DNA of 64,000 bases from JAJPKK01 sp963802745. Its GTDB lineage: Bacteria > Pseudomonadota > Alphaproteobacteria > Rhizobiales > Xanthobacteraceae. The translations under genes and the position numbers were made by a program. The stretch spans positions 186,001-250,000 of the forward strand of contig CAWDKL010000073.1 of the NCBI GenBank assembly GCA_963802745.1, given 5' to 3'. The notes under the pieces were generated by a model. It saw nothing but the letters and a program-made list of their open reading frames with translations, did not search any database and had not been told where the DNA came from. Shown one piece after another: positions 45,685-54,002 of the stretch; positions within the stretch are counted from its first letter, which is position 1; each line of letters opens with the position of its first letter.

Positions 45685-46836
45685 TCAAATCGATCCCAGC
45701 GCGTGCGCCAGCACCTTGCGCATCACGCTCGGCAGGGCGGCGCCGTCGATGTCCGGGCGGTCCAGCCAATAGCTGCCCGCGGGCGCCGCAGCGGTTGCCG
45801 GCACCTGTGCGATCCACACTGCAAGCTCCAGCGGAAAATGCGTGAACACGTGGGTCACGACGCCGGGAACGCGCCGCCATACCACCTTGCGCCTAAATAC
45901 CGGCGCATCGCTGAGCGCACCCGCGTCGTCGAAATCCGCAAGCCATGCGCTGGTCGGCACTTCCGTCATGCCGCCAAGGAGCCCCTTGTCGGCGCGCCGG
46001 CGCACCAAGACGCTGCCGCCGCGGCGGATCGCGACGAACGCGGCGCCGCGGCGCAAGCGCCCGGGGGTTTTCTTTGCCTTGCGGGGAAAAGTTTCGGCGT
46101 CGCCCCGTTGCGTGGCTGCACATGATCCGGACAATGGGCATAGCATGCAGGCCGGCGCTTTGGGGGTGCAGACGGTGGCGCCGAGATCCATCATGGCTTG
46201 GGCGAAATCGCCGGCCCGGCCGGCCGGCACCAACCCTGCCGCCAGCGCGCGGATCGCCGGCCGCGCCGCCGGGATTTGGGCCTCGACCGCGAACAGGCGG
46301 GTCACCACCCGCTCCACATTGCCGTCAACCGGGCAGGTGTCCTGATTGAACGCGATGGCCGCCACCGCGGCGGCCGTATAGGCCCCGATGCCGGGCAATT
46401 CGCGAAGCTCCGCTTCGCGGTCCGGAAAGCCGCCGCGCGCCGCCACCGCCTTGGCGCAGGCATGCAGATTGCGGGCACGCGCATAATAACCAAGCCCGGC
46501 CCACAGCCGCAGCACCTCCTCGGTATCGGCCTCGGCCAGTGCCGTCACGGAGGGAAACCGCGCCAAAAACCGCGCGAAATAAGGCACAACCGCCGCGACC
46601 GTGGTCTGCTGGAGCATGATCTCGGAAAGCCACACCCGGTAGGGATCGGGGCGCTCGCCGGGAAGCGCCCGCCACGGCAGCACACGGCGATTTTGATCGT
46701 ACCAGGCGAGCAGGCCGGCCCCGGCCAGCATCCGTTCGCGGCTCTCGTCTTGGTGGGCCGCCGAAGCTGCGGCGGAATTCCGCGCGCTCGGTCGCTTGCG
46801 CTCCTTTCGAAGCGCGGTCCATTTTGCTACAGTCAT
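45685..46836 (-). CDS. mutY: A/G-specific adenine glycosylase
   Basis: This 383-residue MutY removes adenine mispaired with 8-oxoguanine. It has the catalytic Glu in WLSEIMLQQT, the helix-hairpin-helix LPGIGAYTAAAVAAIAF, and the catalytic Asp in CPVDGNVERV. A [4Fe-4S] loop has the C-x6-C-x2-C-x5-C pattern (CTPKAPACMLCPLSGSC), and a C-terminal NUDIX-like 8-oxoG recognition domain follows. I start at ATG 46836. It is divergent from dciA, only 23 bases away, so the two promoters must overlap coding sequence. All key residues are present, in contrast to mutL. Confidence 0.94.
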   Translation of the reverse strand: MTVAKWTALRKERKRPSARNSAAASAAHQDESRERMLAGAGLLAWYDQNRRVLPWRALPGERPDPYRVWLSEIMLQQTTVAAVVPYFARFLARFPSVTALAEADTEEVLRLWAGLGYYARARNLHACAKAVAARGGFPDREAELRELPGIGAYTAAAVAAIAFNQDTCPVDGNVERVVTRLFAVEAQIPAARPAIRALAAGLVPAGRAGDFAQAMMDLGATVCTPKAPACMLCPLSGSCAATQRGDAETFPRKAKKTPGRLRRGAAFVAIRRGGSVLVRRRADKGLLGGMTEVPTSAWLADFDDAGALSDAPVFRRKVVWRRVPGVVTHVFTHFPLELAVWIAQVPATAAAPAGSYWLDRPDIDGAALPSVMRKVLAHALGSI

Positions 46837-46859
46837 AGTTGAGGGATGTGGCAGAACCG

Positions 46860-47339
46860 ATGGTCCCGAACAAGCGAACCTTTGCAAAACCGCTCGCCGA
46901 TCTGGTGGCGGCTTGCGTTGCCGGTGCGTTCGCGCGCCAGGGCTTCACGTCATGCGAGATCGTCACCCACTGGGACGAAATCGTCGGTCCGGAGGTCGCC
47001 GCGGTGGCGGAACCGATCCGCATGCAATGGACTCGCGGACGCGACGGCGGTGATGTCGAATCCGCGACGTTGATCCTGCGGGTGGAAGGGCCGGGTGCGA
47101 TCGAGATCCAGCATATGTCCGGGACGATCGTGGAGCGGGTCAACCGCTATCTGGGATGGCGGGCGGTGAGCAGGCTGGCGCTGCGGCAGGCGCCCCTGAT
47201 GCGGCGGCAACGCAAGCCGGAACGGCCGAAGATCGACGAGGTCGCGGCGGCCGCCATCGCGGCGCGGATGACCGGAATTGCCGACCCCGGCTTACGCGCC
47301 GCCCTTGGCCGCCTCGGCGCGGCCATCAAGCGAACGTGA
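46860..47339 (+). CDS. dciA: DciA-like DUF721 protein
   Basis: This 159-residue member of the DUF721 family includes DciA, the replicative helicase loader/operator used by bacteria that lack DnaC/DnaI. The N-terminal KH-like fold is recognisable in LADLVAACVAGAFARQGF, THWDEIVGPEVAAVAEP and the VEGPGAIEIQHMSGTIVERVN block (key part IEIQHMSGTIVERVNRYLG). The Trp in HWDEIVG is the conserved DciA Trp. It is followed by a DsbA-like gene and smc, an order conserved in Rhizobiales. The ATG at 46860 is preferred over an in-frame start at 46839. Confidence 0.85.
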   Translation: MVPNKRTFAKPLADLVAACVAGAFARQGFTSCEIVTHWDEIVGPEVAAVAEPIRMQWTRGRDGGDVESATLILRVEGPGAIEIQHMSGTIVERVNRYLGWRAVSRLALRQAPLMRRQRKPERPKIDEVAAAAIAARMTGIADPGLRAALGRLGAAIKRT

Positions 47340-47450
47340 TGGCGGGCCGAGGCGGGCTCTGTCCGCCCGCCGGTTGCCTCCGCGGCGCGAAAGCGCTATC
47401 GGAGTTTGAGGATAGAATGCGTGTGAATCTGTCAATGTGGAGATGATGCG

Positions 47451-48089
47451 ATGTTGACGCGCCGGGAATTCGTGGTGAGCGGTTCGGCAATCTGGGCGTT
47501 CGGCGCCATTGGTATGCTCGACGGGGCTGCGTGGGCGCAAACCTTCTCGGTCCTCGAATTGGAGGCCAAGGGGCCGCTCGACGATATCCCGATGGGCTCC
47601 GAGAATGCGCCCGTCACCATCATCGAATACGCGTCGATGACGTGTCCGCATTGCGCGGCTTTTGCCACAACCACTTTCCCGAAGCTGAAAGAAAAGTATA
47701 TTGATACCGGAAAAGTAAAGTACATCATGCGCGAATACCCGCTCGACGGGCTCGCGGCGGCGGCCTTCATGCTGGCCCGCTGCGCCGGACCGGATAAATA
47801 TTATCCGTTGATCGAAACCCTATTTGCGCAACAGCAAAAATGGGCGGTGCGTGAACCGATTCCGCCGCTGACTGCGATTGCCAAGCAGGCCGGGTTCACC
47901 CAGCAAAGCTTCGAAGCGTGCATCAACAACAAGGACTTGCTGACCAAGGTCCAGGCCATGCGCGACCGTGGTACCCAGAAGTTCAAGGTCGATGCGACCC
48001 CGACCTTCTACATCAACGGCGAGAAGCATTCGGGGGCCATGTCGATCGAGGAACTCGACAAGGTTCTGGCCCCGCTGATCAAGGGCTGA
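47451..48089 (+). CDS. DsbA-family thiol:disulfide oxidoreductase
   Basis: This 212-residue periplasmic thioredoxin-fold protein has an export signal with a Tat-like TRREFVV start and cleavage near AWAQ. The active site is CPHC (Cys65, Cys68) in EYASMTCPHCAAF. The cis-proline loop is DATPTFYING. It probably introduces or isomerises disulfides in exported proteins. Placed between dciA and smc, as in many alphaproteobacteria. No DsbB partner is near. Confidence 0.9.
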   Translation: MLTRREFVVSGSAIWAFGAIGMLDGAAWAQTFSVLELEAKGPLDDIPMGSENAPVTIIEYASMTCPHCAAFATTTFPKLKEKYIDTGKVKYIMREYPLDGLAAAAFMLARCAGPDKYYPLIETLFAQQQKWAVREPIPPLTAIAKQAGFTQQSFEACINNKDLLTKVQAMRDRGTQKFKVDATPTFYINGEKHSGAMSIEELDKVLAPLIKG

Positions 48090-48118
48090 TCGCGCGTAAA
48101 CGACTTTATCCAAACTCC

Positions 48119-48339
48119 GTTCACTTGACCCTAGGATGCGCCCGCCCCCTCTCCCCATCGTTCTTCACGATGGGGAGAGGGTTGGGGTGAGGGGCAGGTG
48201 CCAGCACAGATGGCGCGGCCGATCGTCTCTTGTCGCAGCGCCGATCGCCTGCCCGGAAGCCCTCACGTGCTCCCGCCCCTAACCCTCTCCCCACGGCGTG
48301 AAGAACGCCGCGGGGAGAGGGGACCCCTAGGTTAAGTGC
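48119..48339. repeat. Composite palindromic intergenic element, copy D
   Basis: This is the most complete copy. The outer ends CACTTGACCCTAGG and CCTAGGTTAAGTG are inverted. Inside are the CCCTCTCCCC-ATCGTTCTTCACGAT-GGGGAGAGGG hairpin, the core GGCCGATCGTCTCTTG, and the CCCTCTCCCC-ACGGCGTGAAGAACGCCG-GGGGAGAGGGG hairpin. These outer ends suggest true element boundaries. Confidence 0.8.
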
Positions 48340-48386
48340 ACGGTATTGGGCTTTATCCGAATCCGGCCGCGGTCGAATTGCGGGGT

Positions 48387-48512
48387 CGTAGGATGAGGCA
48401 AAGGCGCCCGGCACGGCCGGGCGAGGAGGTTCGGCAATCTGTCGCTGTGGCCACCGGCGGCGGTGAGGGTTGGCATGGAGTGCGAGTAGAGCGTGCCTTT
48501 GCGCATCCTACG
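48387..48512. repeat. Inverted-repeat mini-element
   Basis: CGTAGGATGAGGCAAAGGCG (48387-48406) faces GCCTTTGCGCATCCTACG (48495-48512), a near-perfect inverted pair around about 88 bases with an internal GGCACGGCCGGGC. Such CGTAGGATG-bounded units occur in many Bradyrhizobium-like genomes and may be non-autonomous mobile elements. Confidence 0.6.
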
Positions 48513-48802
48513 ATGCCCTGACCGAAAATTAGCAGCCAACCGCCACCACGGAAAACTGGTATAGCCCGGCGCCCGCAAGCGCATCCTGCGCCGTCGCGTG
48601 CGCGACCTGCCGTGTCCGATTTACGATTTTTTAAGGCGGCGCGGCGACAAACAAAAAATGCCGCGAAGCTGTTGCCGATTGCCGCTGCCCGATTCATGCT
48701 AATCGCCATGCGGTGCACTGATTCGCGTTTTCAGCGGGCGTCGAAGCCCACGTCCAAAGAACCGGCCAAGCGCCAGACTACGGCGGTTGGGGGCCGCGAT
48801 CG

Positions 48803-51800
48803 ATGAAATTTTCGCGGTTGCGATTGATCGGGTTCAAGTCCTTCGTCGAAGCGACCGACTTCCTGATCGAGCCCGGATTGACCGGCGTGGTCGGGCCGAA
48901 TGGCTGCGGCAAATCCAATCTTGTCGAGGCGCTGCGCTGGGTGATGGGCGAGGCCTCGTATAAGGCCATGCGCGCATCCGGCATGGATGACGTGATCTTT
49001 TCCGGCAATTCCAAGCGGCCGGCCCGCAATGCCGCCGAAGTCGCGATGACGATCGACAACACCAGCCGGACCGCACCGGCGCAATTCAACGAAGACGACA
49101 CGCTCGAAGTGTCGCGCCGGATCGAGCGCGAGAGCGGCTCGACCTACCGGCTCAACGGCCGCGAAGTGCGGGCACGGGACGTGCAGATTCTGTTCGCCGA
49201 CGCATCCTCCGGATCGCGGTCGCCGGCGCTGGTCCACCAGGGCCGCATCGGTGAGATCATCCAGGCCAAGCCCGAGCAGCGCCGCCGCGTGCTCGAAGAG
49301 GCCGCCGGCATTTCCGGCCTGCATGCGCGCCGTCACGAGGCCGATCTGCGGCTGCGGGCCGCGGAGCAGAATCTCACCCGCCTGGAGGACGTGGTCGGCC
49401 AGTTGACCAGCCAGATCGATGGGCTCAAGCGCCAGGCCCGCCAGGCCGTGCGCTACCGTGCGCTGGCGCAGAATATCCGCAAGGCGGAGGCGGCGCTCTA
49501 CCATCTGCGCCTGATCGAGGCGCAGCGCGAGGTGGAGAACGCGGCCGTAGCCGTGGAAACCGGCACGCGCGATGTGGCGGAGAGCACCGCCGCCCAAACG
49601 CAATCCGCCGTCCATCAGGCCGTGGTGGCCAGAGCGCTCCCGGCCTTGCGGGAAGCCGAGGCCGCCGCCGCCGCCACCCTGGCGCGGCTGACCAATGAGC
49701 GCGACGCCCTGCAGCGCGAGGAGATGCGGGCCAAGGAGCGCTTGGCTGAACTGGCGCGGCGGCTCACGCAGCTTGGCGACGATATCGTCCGCGAGCGCAA
49801 GCAGGCCGCCGATGCGGACGCCGCGCTCGCCCGCCTCTCGGCCGAACAGGAAAGCCTGGCCGAGGGGGCGGCTGCCGGCGCCGAGCGGCGCGTCGATATC
49901 GACGAACGCGTCACGGCGGCCGCGGCGGCACTCGCGGCCAGCGAAAAGACGTTCGGCGAGGTGACATCCGAACTCGCGAACCTCTCCGCAAAACGTTCGC
50001 AGCTGGACGGCGCAATTCGCGACCATGAGGCGCGGCGCGCGCGCACCGAGCGCGAACGCAACCAAGTCACGGCTGAACTCGATCAGCTCATGGCCGCGGC
50101 CGCCCGCTCGGTTGACATGGACGCGTTGACGGAAGCGGTGGCGGCCGCGCTGGCTGCGGTCGCCGCCGCGGAGGGTGAGGCCTTGCGCCAGGAGGCGGCG
50201 CAATCGGCCGCCCGCCAGGCACTGGACGTGGCGCGCCAGCCATTGGCGGAGGCCGAACGCAACGCCCAACGGCTCGAAACCGAGGCAAAGACGCTCGCCC
50301 GCGTGCTCCAGGTTGAGAATAAGAAGCTGTGGCCGCCGGTGATCGACCTTTTGACCGTGGCAAAAGGTTTCGAGACCGCACTCGGCGCGGCGCTCGGCGA
50401 GGACCTCGAGGCGCCGGTGGAGGCGACCGCCCCGATGCATTGGGGTGGCGCTCCGCTCGATCCGGCCGATCCGGCCTTGCCGGAGGGGGTGCGTTCGCTC
50501 GCAGACTATATAACGGCTGCTCCCGAGGCCATGATGCGGCGGCTGCGGCAGATCGGGATCGTCGATCGGGCCGACGGGCTCCGTCTGGTCGGGATGCTGA
50601 AGCCTGGACAACGCCTGGTATCTCCGGAAGGAGATTTGTGGCGCTGGGACGGCTTTGCCGTCGCGGCGCATGCGCCGACACCGGCGGCGCGCCGCCTCGC
50701 CGGCCGCAACCGTCTCGCCGATATCGAGGCTGAATTGCGCGGTGCGCGGGATGCCCTTGACATGCGGCGCGCGGCCGTTGCGGCGGCCGAGGAGGAAGTG
50801 GCCGCCACGCGCGAAGCCCAGGCTGCCGCGCGCAACCGCTGGCGCGATCTGCAGCGCGAGGCCGACGGCGCCCGCGATCGCCACGCCGCGGCCGAGCGCG
50901 AGTTCAACCGCATTACGTCGCGCCAGTCCGCCTTAGTCGAGGCCCAGGCCCGTCTCGGCGCGGCGCTGGAGGAGGCGTTGGCCGCCCATATGACCGCCGC
51001 GGAAGCACGGGAGTCGCTGCCGCCGACCGCGGACCTCGAAGCACGCCTGGGCGATATCCGTAACAAGGTTGCGGACGACCGCGCCCGGCTTGCCGAATTG
51101 CGCGCCGAGGCCCAAGCGATCGGGCGCGAGATCGAGCTGGCGCAGCGCCGGCTTGCCGCGATCGGGTCGGAAGCCGCCGACTGGATGGCCCGCAAAGCCG
51201 CCGCGGCTGCGCAACTCGCCACGATCGAAGCGCGCCTGGCCGAAACCAAGGAGGAGCACGACGGCATCGTCGATACGCCGGAGCAATTCGACGGCAGGCG
51301 CCGGGCGCTCGCCCGCGACCTCGACGCCGCCGAAACCGCTCGCCGCGAAGCCGCCGATCGTCTGGCGGCCGGTGAGGCAGCTCTGGCGGAAGCCGATCGC
51401 GCGGCCCGCGCAGGGCTCGAAGCGCTGGCGTCGGCGCGCGAAAACTTCATCCGGGCGGAGGAGCGGCACGAGGCCGTGAAACGCCGTCTCGCCGATCTCA
51501 CCACCGAAATCCGGGAAATTCTTGAGGCGGAGCCGGCGACGCTCGCCGCCATGGCGGGCTTCGATGCCGACACCCCGATGCCAAACCTCGCCGACATCGA
51601 GGCCGAACTCGACAAGCTCAAGCGCGACCGCGAACGGCTCGGCGCCGTAAACCTGCGCGCCGACGAGGAAATGCGCGAGATCGAAACGCAGCATACGTCA
51701 CTCACCACCGAACGCGACGATCTCATCGCCGCCATCAAGCGGTTGCGTCAGGGCATCCAGACGCTCAACCGCGAGGCGCGCGAACGGCTGTTGGCCTCAT

Positions 51801-52270
51801 TCGAGGTGGTGAATGGGCACTTCCAGCGCCTGTTCACCGACCTGTTCGGCGGTGGCACCGCGGAACTTCAGCTGGTCGAGAACGAGGACCCGCTGGAGGC
51901 GGGGCTTGAGATTCTCGCCAAACCTCCGGGTAAGAAGCCCGCGACCCTGTCGCTGTTGTCGGGCGGCGAGCAGGCGCTGACCGCCATCGCGCTGATCTTC
52001 GCAGTGTTCCTCACCAATCCGGCGCCGATCTGCGTGCTGGACGAGGTCGACGCGCCACTCGACGATCACAACGTTGACCGCTACTGCGATCTGCTCGACA
52101 AGATGGCCAAGGCGACCGAAACGCGTTTCATCATCATCACCCACAATCCGATCACGATGGCGCGGATGAACCGCCTGTACGGCGTCACCATGGCGGAGCG
52201 CGGCGTGTCGCAACTTGTGTCGGTCGATCTCGAAGGTGCGGTGCGCATCCGCGATGCAGAGGCGGCGTAG
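48803..52270 (+). CDS. smc: Chromosome segregation ATPase SMC
   Basis: This 1,155-residue SMC is the core of the condensin-like complex that compacts and separates sister chromosomes. Walker A is GPNGCGKSN near residues 32-40. Two long coiled-coil arms (about 165-480 and 650-970) surround a hinge (about 485-640). The C-terminal head has LSLLSGGEQALTAIAL (signature) and CVLDEVDAPLDDHN (Walker B). The frame is unbroken through nearly 3.5 kb, so this region of the sequence is reliable. It is the last gene of the mutY-dciA-dsbA-smc neighbourhood. Confidence 0.97.
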   Translation: MKFSRLRLIGFKSFVEATDFLIEPGLTGVVGPNGCGKSNLVEALRWVMGEASYKAMRASGMDDVIFSGNSKRPARNAAEVAMTIDNTSRTAPAQFNEDDTLEVSRRIERESGSTYRLNGREVRARDVQILFADASSGSRSPALVHQGRIGEIIQAKPEQRRRVLEEAAGISGLHARRHEADLRLRAAEQNLTRLEDVVGQLTSQIDGLKRQARQAVRYRALAQNIRKAEAALYHLRLIEAQREVENAAVAVETGTRDVAESTAAQTQSAVHQAVVARALPALREAEAAAAATLARLTNERDALQREEMRAKERLAELARRLTQLGDDIVRERKQAADADAALARLSAEQESLAEGAAAGAERRVDIDERVTAAAAALAASEKTFGEVTSELANLSAKRSQLDGAIRDHEARRARTERERNQVTAELDQLMAAAARSVDMDALTEAVAAALAAVAAAEGEALRQEAAQSAARQALDVARQPLAEAERNAQRLETEAKTLARVLQVENKKLWPPVIDLLTVAKGFETALGAALGEDLEAPVEATAPMHWGGAPLDPADPALPEGVRSLADYITAAPEAMMRRLRQIGIVDRADGLRLVGMLKPGQRLVSPEGDLWRWDGFAVAAHAPTPAARRLAGRNRLADIEAELRGARDALDMRRAAVAAAEEEVAATREAQAAARNRWRDLQREADGARDRHAAAEREFNRITSRQSALVEAQARLGAALEEALAAHMTAAEARESLPPTADLEARLGDIRNKVADDRARLAELRAEAQAIGREIELAQRRLAAIGSEAADWMARKAAAAAQLATIEARLAETKEEHDGIVDTPEQFDGRRRALARDLDAAETARREAADRLAAGEAALAEADRAARAGLEALASARENFIRAEERHEAVKRRLADLTTEIREILEAEPATLAAMAGFDADTPMPNLADIEAELDKLKRDRERLGAVNLRADEEMREIETQHTSLTTERDDLIAAIKRLRQGIQTLNREARERLLASFEVVNGHFQRLFTDLFGGGTAELQLVENEDPLEAGLEILAKPPGKKPATLSLLSGGEQALTAIALIFAVFLTNPAPICVLDEVDAPLDDHNVDRYCDLLDKMAKATETRFIIITHNPITMARMNRLYGVTMAERGVSQLVSVDLEGAVRIRDAEAA

Positions 52271-52368
52271 GATTCTGCTGCGCTTTCACAATCCCGACCC
52301 ATCGAAAGAAAGGCAGCGGCCGTCAGAGCGAGGGTCATGGCACGTTCCTGAATGAGGTCACCGGTACC

Positions 52369-52974
52369 TCATCCGACCGTCAGTTGCGTGACGATTCGAA
52401 GGGAAAGCACCAAGATCGCGATCGCGGTGATCCAGGAACCCACCACCCGCGCCACGATGCGCTGTGCGTTGCTTCTCAATAAAAACGAGACCTCGGCGAT
52501 GATCGCAAGCGAAACCACTGCGCCAACGCCGCTGCCGATGAGCATCAACACGATCTCCTCGTTCGAGACGACCTCGGGCCGCGAATCGAGCGCGATTGTG
52601 AGACCCGTGATCGCCGCGAGCGCCCAGATGAGGTAGGTCGGAGTCCACATCGTGACGACCAGCAAGCCCAGAATGCCGGTCGCCGCCAACAGCACGTCGG
52701 CTGCCAACGTTTCTCCGATAGCCAAGGCGGCCGCGACCAGGCCACATGTCATGGCGACCATGTAGATCACAATGCCGGTGCGGCGTGCGGACTGTTCCCG
52801 CTGCCCCAGGGCAAGGCCGAGCGCAAGCAGGCTCAAGCCATGTTCTGGAATGAGCAACGCATGAAGGATCCCGCCGAGCACCCCGCCGATGCCCATGATG
52901 GGGGAATGCGCCAACGCTGGTGTCGTGCTCACGAGCAGGAACAGGACGAGCGCGGTACCTATTCGTGGGCTCAT
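52369..52974 (-). CDS. HupE/UreJ-like membrane protein (second copy)
   Basis: This 201-residue protein has a signal-like first helix (ALVLFLLVSTTPALAHS) and five or six further helices. It has HSPIMGIGG and ALLIPEHGLSLLALGLALGQ, the second containing a conserved His of the HupE/UreJ family, whose members are putative nickel or cobalt permeases. Last gene of the metal efflux operon; its ATG overlaps the stop of the first HupE-like gene (ATGA). Whether it moves metal in or out is unknown. Confidence 0.7.
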   Translation of the reverse strand: MSPRIGTALVLFLLVSTTPALAHSPIMGIGGVLGGILHALLIPEHGLSLLALGLALGQREQSARRTGIVIYMVAMTCGLVAAALAIGETLAADVLLAATGILGLLVVTMWTPTYLIWALAAITGLTIALDSRPEVVSNEEIVLMLIGSGVGAVVSLAIIAEVSFLLRSNAQRIVARVVGSWITAIAILVLSLRIVTQLTVG

Positions 52975-53603
52975 ATGAAACCTGTCAGGTATCCGAGGCC
53001 AACACAGGCGATGACGACGCCGGCCGCCCGCACGGCGATGCGTCCGGCGGGCCAGTAGGACAGCGCCCCAAAGGCGATGCCGGCGATGTGCAGCATGCCG
53101 GTGGCGATGACAAAGCCCATGGAGAAGGCAATGGCGTCCGCCCCGATGGGCAATTCGACGCCGTGGGCGTAGCCGTGAAAGACCGCAAATATTCCGACCA
53201 GCAGCGCGGCAACCCAGAGCGGGGGCTTCACGGCCCCCGCGACCATGGCGCCCAGCATGATGGCGGAGAGAGCGATGCCCGTTTCCACGCCATGCAGCGG
53301 CATCCCAAGAACGCCCAGCGCGCCCGCAACCGCCATCACGAGCGGAAACACCACCGGCAGCAGCCAAATGGCCGGCGGACCGAGGAAGGCCCCCCAAAGC
53401 CCCACCGCCACCATGGCAATCACGTGGTCGAGTCCGAAAATCGGATGGGTGAAGCCGCCCCAGAAATCGATCGCGGCACCCTGTTCGGAATGCGCAAAGG
53501 CACGCGTTGACATGAATGCCGATGCAACCGGAATGATCCACATCGACACCCGCAAGCTCACGGCGCTTGCGGCTTGGCGACGGGTCACCGCTCTCGAATC
53601 CAT
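52971..53603 (-). CDS. HupE/UreJ family membrane protein
   Basis: This 210-residue HupE/UreJ family permease candidate has the mature start AHSEQGAAIDFWGGFTHPIFGLDHV, with the diagnostic GLDHVIAMVAVGLWGAFLG, and FAVFHGYAHGVELP. The His-rich helices are the expected metal path, usually nickel. GAAGGGGA lies upstream of the ATG. It is translationally coupled to the next HupE-like gene. In an efflux operon such proteins may handle the same ion as the pump. Confidence 0.85.
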   Translation of the reverse strand: MDSRAVTRRQAASAVSLRVSMWIIPVASAFMSTRAFAHSEQGAAIDFWGGFTHPIFGLDHVIAMVAVGLWGAFLGPPAIWLLPVVFPLVMAVAGALGVLGMPLHGVETGIALSAIMLGAMVAGAVKPPLWVAALLVGIFAVFHGYAHGVELPIGADAIAFSMGFVIATGMLHIAGIAFGALSYWPAGRIAVRAAGVVIACVGLGYLTGFI

Positions 53604-53613
53604 ATTATCCCCT

Positions 53614-53988
53614 TCAGTCTGTCGTGAATCGTGCCTGGAGCGTGTGGCCTGGAACCTTGGCCGAGAAGACCACGCGGGCTTTGGCGCCGAGCGGCATCGC
53701 TAGCTGCCCGACGAACATGTTGGGCTCGGCCGGGGACAGCGGGACCGCGGTTGTCTTGCCGCCATCCTGGATCACGGCACGGCCGCTGAATCCCTTAGTC
53801 GGCGTTGGACTCTTTGCGTCGTCTTCCAAAATGTAGAAGGTGATTTGCCGACCCCTGGCGACGAACTCGATCGGATGGCCTTCCATCACGACGACCTCGC
53901 CGCCGTTGTCGCCTTTCTTGGCGCCCTGGGCCGCGGCGCCGAACGCAATCCCCACACCCAGCAGCGCAACCGATAAGCGTGTCCACAT
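53614..53988 (-). CDS. Small periplasmic protein of the metal efflux operon
   Basis: This 124-residue protein has a signal peptide ending around FGAAAQG. The mature domain is beta-rich with GHPIEFVARGRQITFYILED, and a C-terminal AKVPGHTLQARF. Function unknown; two His residues and its position between the RND pump and HupE genes suggest a periplasmic metal-binding or accessory role. The ATG at 53988 has GGAG eight bases upstream; a GTG at 53997 is the alternative. Confidence 0.7.
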   Translation of the reverse strand: MWTRLSVALLGVGIAFGAAAQGAKKGDNGGEVVVMEGHPIEFVARGRQITFYILEDDAKSPTPTKGFSGRAVIQDGGKTTAVPLSPAEPNMFVGQLAMPLGAKARVVFSAKVPGHTLQARFTTD

Positions 53989-54002
53989 GCTGGCCACTCC
54001 GT

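Larger units (their letters stand above)
48090..48802. other. 713-base intergenic region before smc
   Basis: It contains the composite palindromic element copy D (48119-48339) and an inverted-repeat element (48387-48512). From 48513 to 48802 I see no gene or repeat. The smc promoter should lie in this last part; AT-rich stretches around 48625-48665 are candidates without a clear consensus. Confidence 0.45.
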
